NCBI RefSeq assembly: GCF_003254565.1
Contig: NZ_QJRI01000177.1
Span: 216,864-280,863 of the forward strand
Direction of reading: 5' to 3'
Source of the DNA: Flavobacterium nitrogenifigens
Lineage (GTDB): Bacteria; Bacteroidota; Bacteroidia; Flavobacteriales; Flavobacteriaceae
DNA: 64,000 nt
The translations under genes were made by a program, and so were the position numbers. Below, one piece after another: positions 60,195-64,000 of the stretch. Position 1 is the stretch's first letter, and each line of letters starts with the position of its first letter. The notes under the pieces were generated by a model. That model was not told where the DNA came from. It worked only from the letters and a program-made list of their open reading frames with translations, and did no database searches.

Positions 60195-60653
60195 TTAAAT
60201 AGGAAGAACGGTAGTACTTTTTACCTCCGAAATAACAAAAACAGTATTTATTAAAGAAACTTCAGGCAGAACTGATAATTTTTTCTGATGAAAATGATGA
60301 TAGCTTTCCATGTCAGGAATTATAATTTTCAGCATATAATCGAAGTTCCCCGAAACATAATTACATTCGACAACTTCTGGCAAATTCAAAATCGATTGAT
60401 TAAATCCTTCCGAAGTATCATAAGTCTGTTTTGTCAGCGTAACTTGACAGTAAACCGTCAAATTATTCCCAAGTTTTTTCTTGTCAAGAAGTGTCACATA
60501 TTTTTCGATAATACCATCTTTTTCAAGGCGTTTCACACGATCATGAACAGGTGTCAAAGACAAATTTATTTTGTTTGCGATGTCTTTTAAAGTATAATGC
60601 GCATCTTCCTGTAAAAGGCGTAGGATTTTTTTGTCAATTTCATCTAAAGCCAT
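60195..60653 (-). CDS. Lrp/AsnC family transcriptional regulator
   Basis: A 152-residue regulator. The N-terminal winged helix (IDKKILRLLQEDAHYTLKDIANKINLSLTPVHDRVKRLEKDGIIEKY) and the C-terminal RAM effector-binding domain (TVYCQVTLT, VVECNYVSGNFDYMLKIIIPDMESYHHFH, VSLINTVFVISEVKSTTVLPI) are complete. It is divergent from alanine dehydrogenase across 216 bases, the usual arrangement for an amino-acid-responsive regulator and its target. Control of ald by alanine is inferred. Confidence 0.92.
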   Translation of the reverse strand: MALDEIDKKILRLLQEDAHYTLKDIANKINLSLTPVHDRVKRLEKDGIIEKYVTLLDKKKLGNNLTVYCQVTLTKQTYDTSEGFNQSILNLPEVVECNYVSGNFDYMLKIIIPDMESYHHFHQKKLSVLPEVSLINTVFVISEVKSTTVLPI

Positions 60654-60809
60654 AACGAAAACGTTTTATTAAAATTAGTCCGAATTAGTCATTTTTTCTT
60701 TTTGAAGAATAAATTTTGCTTCAAAACAGAATATTTTTCTGTAAAAGTAAAAAATAAAATAATATTTTCTTATTTATTCAGCATTAAACCATAATTTATT
60801 CTCTATCTG

Positions 60810-60817
60810 TAGATTTG
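60810..60817 (+). promoter_or_regulatory. Putative -7 element TAGATTTG for ald
   Basis: A full TAnnTTTG match, 52 bases before the ald ATG. A 16-base direct repeat (ACAAATTCAATAAAAA, two copies, about 60822-60853) follows in the leader. Confidence 0.5.
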
Positions 60818-60869
60818 TAAAACAAATTCAATAAAAACAAATTCAATAAAAACAAAAAAATATAACAAA

Positions 60870-61988
60870 ATGATAATAGGTGTTCCTAAAGAAATAAAAA
60901 ATAACGAAAACAGAGTTGCCTTAACTCCTGCAGGTGTTTCTGAAATGAAAAAACACGGACATACAGTTTATGTTCAAGCTACTGCTGGTTTAGGAAGTGG
61001 TTTCGCTGATACAGAATATGCTGAAGCTGGTGCAGTTGTTTTACCAACTATTGAAGAAGTTTATGCTATCGCTGAAATGATCATCAAAGTAAAAGAGCCT
61101 ATTGCTTCTGAATACCCATTGATCAAAAAAGATCAATTATTATTCACTTACTTCCACTTTGCTTCTTCAGAAGAATTAACGCATGCAATGTTAGAAAAAG
61201 GAGCTGTTTGTTTAGCTTACGAAACTGTAGAAAAAACAGACAGAAGCTTACCATTATTAGTTCCAATGTCAGAAGTTGCTGGTCGTATGGCAATTCAACA
61301 AGGAGCTAAATACCTTGAAAAACCATTAAAAGGAAGAGGAATTCTTTTAGGAGGTGTTCCAGGTGTTCCGCCGGCAAAAGTATTAGTTTTAGGTGGAGGA
61401 ATCGTAGGAACTCAAGCTGCTAAAATGGCTGCTGGATTAGGTGCTCAAGTTACTATTATGGACTTAAGTTTACCTCGTTTGCGTCAATTGGATGATATCA
61501 TGCCAGCAAACGTAAACACAGAAATGTCAAATCATTACAATATCACAAGAGCAATTAAAGATGCTGACTTAATTGTTGGTGCAGTTTTAATTCCAGGAGC
61601 AAAAGCACCTCACTTGATTACTCGTGACATGCTTAAATTAATGCGTCCAGGAACTGTTGTTGTTGACGTAGCTGTAGATCAAGGAGGATGTATTGAAACT
61701 TGTACTCCTACAACACACGAAAATCCAACATTCATTATTGACGATATCGTTCACTACTGTGTAGCTAATATGCCAGGAGCTGTTCCTTACACTTCTACTT
61801 TAGCTTTAACAAACGCAACTTTACCATATGCTGTACAATTAGCAAACAAAGGATGGGAAAAAGCTTGTGCAGAAAATGAAGAATTGAAAAAAGGATTGAA
61901 CGTAGCTAATGGAAAAATCCTTTACAAAGGAGTTGCAGAAGCTTGGAATCTTCCTTTTAATGAAGAAATAGTATTAGCAAACGCATAG
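60870..61988 (+). CDS. ald: Alanine dehydrogenase
   Basis: A 372-residue NAD-dependent enzyme that converts L-alanine to pyruvate and ammonia. The opening IGVPKEIKNNENRVALTPAGVSEM, catalytic lysine in IIKVKEPI (near residue 74) and histidine in LLFTYFHFA (near 95), and NAD-binding VLVLGGGIVGTQAAKMAAGLGA are typical. The gene is followed by the terminator at 62028. The divergent Lrp-type gene is its likely regulator. Confidence 0.97.
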   Translation: MIIGVPKEIKNNENRVALTPAGVSEMKKHGHTVYVQATAGLGSGFADTEYAEAGAVVLPTIEEVYAIAEMIIKVKEPIASEYPLIKKDQLLFTYFHFASSEELTHAMLEKGAVCLAYETVEKTDRSLPLLVPMSEVAGRMAIQQGAKYLEKPLKGRGILLGGVPGVPPAKVLVLGGGIVGTQAAKMAAGLGAQVTIMDLSLPRLRQLDDIMPANVNTEMSNHYNITRAIKDADLIVGAVLIPGAKAPHLITRDMLKLMRPGTVVVDVAVDQGGCIETCTPTTHENPTFIIDDIVHYCVANMPGAVPYTSTLALTNATLPYAVQLANKGWEKACAENEELKKGLNVANGKILYKGVAEAWNLPFNEEIVLANA

Positions 61989-62027
61989 TGCTAATACTTA
62001 TATAAGTGCTTACTAAATCACTATTAC

Positions 62028-62059
62028 AAAAGGCTTTTCTTAATTGAAAAGCCTTTTTT
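62028..62059 (+). terminator. Terminator after ald
   Basis: AAAAGGCTTTTC and GAAAAGCCTTTT pair, followed by a T run, 40 bases after the stop. Confidence 0.85.
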
Positions 62060-62066
62060 CAAGGCA

Positions 62067-62096
62067 TAAAAAAACCTGTCACGAAGACAGGTTTTC
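62067..62096 (-). terminator. Terminator after the alkaline phosphatase gene
   Basis: AAAACCTGTC and GACAGGTTTT pair around a small loop. It sits 17 bases past the minus-strand phosphatase stop and is separate from the ald terminator. Confidence 0.8.
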
Positions 62097-62112
62097 AAAG
62101 CTTTATATTTTC

Positions 62113-63732
62113 TTATTTTTTACTATCCAGAACTTCAGTCATAACTTTCGCTTCTGTACCATTTGGAAAAGTAACTTTAATCTTTTGCGCTATTGTTGGA
62201 GCAATCTCAGTTATAGCCTTCTTATCGTAAGATTCACCTTTTTTAATATGCCAACCGTAGAAAATAGCAGGTACATGTGTATCGTAGCTATAAATTGTAC
62301 CATGTGATGTTCCTGTTGGAGTATATTCAATCATTCCAGGTTTATCTACAATAACTAAATCACCATTTTGCGTAACATCATAGCCTTTTGCTACAAAATT
62401 AAGAGCGTAATCATTTCCAGCATTAGCTAAAATTTCTTCCTCTGTATAAACTTTTTTAACTTGTGGCTGAGTAATTAAAAACTTTTTAAAAGCATCTTTA
62501 ACTTTATCCAGATCCAATTTCTTATCCTTAATAATCTGCTTATTAAAGAAAACATTAAAGTTTGAATAATTTTGAACTAAATCTACACCAAAAGTCTTAG
62601 TAGAAAAATCTTGTAAACTTTTCTTAACTTCTTTTGAAGGATAATTATCTACATTATATTTACGATCTTTCAAGTAAATTACATTCTCAGCACCTGCGTG
62701 GTCAGCTGTTAAGAAAAGTAAATAATTTCCTTTACCAACCGTTTTATCAAGATAAGCTAAAAAATCAGCAATTGTTTGATCCAATCTCAAGTAAGTATCT
62801 TGAAGTTCCATAGATCTTGGACCAAGTAAGTGACCTACATAGTCTGTAGAAGAAAAACTAACAGTCAAAAAGTCTGTAACATTGTCTTTACCCAATTCTT
62901 CTTTCTCTATAGCTCTTTTTGCAAATTCAGCTAACAAATCATTTCCGAAAGGCGTAGCTCTAATAACACCAGCATCATTTTTCTCATACATAGATTTTAA
63001 ATCGTATGGAAAAACTGGCGCAGCACTTCCATATAATTTCCCTTCATACGGATTATTATCAGGAAGACTTTCATTATAAACAGAGGCAGGCTTGTATAAA
63101 TCCCAACCTTTATTAATGTATTTTAAGTAGTTTTTTTCATTATTGAATTCGGTAACCCATTCTGGCAATTTTTCACCATAAAAAGTACTAGAAATAAAAG
63201 AACCAGTTTTGCTGTACCAAAATGCCCAGTTCGCAAAATGACCGGCTGGTAATATAGCACCACGATCCTTTAAACTCATTCCAATAACTTTCCCAGTAAA
63301 ATTGGTGGCCATTCTAACTTCGTCAGTAATGGTAGTACTTTGAAGATTTTTTGGAGACATAGCACCCTCTTCTGGCGTACCGTCACCTACCGTTTTAACA
63401 CCAGCATCGTCAGTACAATACGTTTCTTTACCAAGCGTTCTGCTAAACCATTCGTTCCCTACAATTCCGTGAGTTGCTGGAGTTGTACCTGTGTAGATTG
63501 AAGCATGCCCAGGAGCAGTATAAGTTGGCATATAATTGTAATGCATATTCTGGAAAGTAAATCCATCATTCATTAGTCTTTTAAAGCCATTTGGAGAAAA
63601 ATCATCTGAAAAACGATATAAATATTCCATTTTCATTTGATCGACAACTATACCCACCACTAACTTTGGACGTTGTTGTGCACTTAAGCCTGTAACAGCA
63701 AGAAGCGCTAACAATAAAATATTTTTCTTCAT
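62113..63732 (-). CDS. Periplasmic alkaline phosphatase (PafA-type)
   Basis: A phosphatase of about 540 residues. The signal peptide starts at MKKNILLLALLAVTGLSA; the frame is open eight codons further (63756), but the ATG at 63732 puts the signal peptide first. Nucleophile threonine T72 lies in PTYTAPGHASIYTG, asparagine N93 region in GIVGNEWF, and the PafA-specific Lys-Arg pair in SLKDRGA; metal ligands follow in SSTDYVGHLLGP, LLFLTADHAGAEN and GTSHGTIYSYDTHVP. It is probably a periplasmic phosphate-scavenging monoesterase. Promoter at 63754. Confidence 0.93.
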   Translation of the reverse strand: MKKNILLLALLAVTGLSAQQRPKLVVGIVVDQMKMEYLYRFSDDFSPNGFKRLMNDGFTFQNMHYNYMPTYTAPGHASIYTGTTPATHGIVGNEWFSRTLGKETYCTDDAGVKTVGDGTPEEGAMSPKNLQSTTITDEVRMATNFTGKVIGMSLKDRGAILPAGHFANWAFWYSKTGSFISSTFYGEKLPEWVTEFNNEKNYLKYINKGWDLYKPASVYNESLPDNNPYEGKLYGSAAPVFPYDLKSMYEKNDAGVIRATPFGNDLLAEFAKRAIEKEELGKDNVTDFLTVSFSSTDYVGHLLGPRSMELQDTYLRLDQTIADFLAYLDKTVGKGNYLLFLTADHAGAENVIYLKDRKYNVDNYPSKEVKKSLQDFSTKTFGVDLVQNYSNFNVFFNKQIIKDKKLDLDKVKDAFKKFLITQPQVKKVYTEEEILANAGNDYALNFVAKGYDVTQNGDLVIVDKPGMIEYTPTGTSHGTIYSYDTHVPAIFYGWHIKKGESYDKKAITEIAPTIAQKIKVTFPNGTEAKVMTEVLDSKK

Positions 63733-63753
63733 GTTTAAAAAGTAATTTAAACA

Positions 63754-63761
63754 CAAAAATA
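63754..63761 (-). promoter_or_regulatory. Putative -7 element TATTTTTG for the phosphatase gene
   Basis: A full TAnnTTTG match, 22 bases before the ATG at 63732. No phosphate-box-like repeat was recognised beside it. Confidence 0.45.
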
Positions 63762-63862
63762 CTCATTCAAATTCAAAAACTCTAAAGTATCAATATTTAA
63801 CGACTACAATTGACTATAATTTAACACTTCTAAACTCAAGGTTTCTAATACCAATGGCGTTT

Positions 63863-63973
63863 CCCGCCGCGGCGGGCCCTGCTGTCCATTGTATCTTTTG
63901 CTGGAGAAGACATAGGGAAGAGAGAGGCACTCGAGTCCCGCAAAAGAATGCCGCTTCTATCACTAACGCGGCT
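63863..63973 (+). repeat. Conserved-end hairpin element, copy C, with GC-rich palindrome
   Basis: A GC-only palindrome CCCGCCGCGGCGGG (63863-63876) is followed by CCTGCTGTCCATTGTATCTTTTG (63877-63900 region, here written in two parts: CCTGCTGTCCATTG and TATCTTTTG). The 3' end is CAAAAGAATGCCGCTTCTATC (about 63941-63961). It ends beyond the phosphatase promoter at the window edge, with no gene in 63762-64000. Confidence 0.75.
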
Positions 63974-64000
63974 CACCGAGATAGTTTTTTTTCAAAATCA

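Noticed and set aside
1..64000. CRISPR arrays, transposases, phage genes
   Set aside because: No evenly spaced identical repeats and no recognisable transposase or phage product were seen.

Overview
The window looks like chromosomal DNA of a Flavobacterium-type bacterium (phylum Bacteroidota). It is AT-rich. Many intergenic gaps hold the flavobacterial -7 promoter motif TAnnTTTG and few starts have a clear Shine-Dalgarno sequence. The gene content fits the group: TonB-plug and CarboxypepD-reg modules, a LytTR/LytS pair, a PafA-type phosphatase, MutA/MutB with MeaB, and an N-terminally extended GAPDH. No transposase, integrase, prophage or CRISPR array is visible. The naming of the organism rests on recognised protein styles, not on a search.

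Layout. 1-16 kb: an edge-truncated 1-Cys peroxiredoxin; an AEC transporter; a Crp/Fnr regulator with a DoxX-like protein; an Rrf2 regulator and NAD(P)-binding oxidoreductase sharing a probable operator; meaB; an LTA-synthase-like sulfatase; a MATE pump; two envelope proteins; a LytTR response regulator with its kinase; PPK2; two uncharacterised proteins. 16.5-20.2 kb: an ECF sigma factor, a membrane protein with a SusC-like plug segment, and a large CarboxypepD/plug/VWA protein, which together look like a regulatory cell-surface module. 20-36 kb: housekeeping and small accessory genes, including mtaB, a one-domain DEAD-like protein, an NtrC-type regulator without a DNA-binding domain, a NatAB-like ABC exporter, dnaJ-grpE, tRNA-Trp, hisS and a candidate small RNA next to grpE. 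36-45 kb: a MacB-like permease, prmC, ribD, an IMPACT-family protein, and dnaA followed by a phosphatase and a methylase. 45-54 kb: a recombination scar in front of an aminotransferase, an SDR, udk, a divIC/ftsB-like gene and the mutA-(small ORF)-mutB operon. 54-64 kb: mltG, dapF, an HtrA protease, gapdh, lrp divergent from ald, and an alkaline phosphatase.

The most unusual content lies between genes. Imperfect or perfect inverted repeats built from short repeated words begin within about 0-25 bases of many stop codons. An approximately 85-bp element centred on the palindrome CCCGATAGCTATCGGG occurs four times. A second hairpin element, with conserved ends and a variable interior, occurs three times. 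Coordinates and inverted repeats were read by eye; functional statements are family knowledge or inference as marked.
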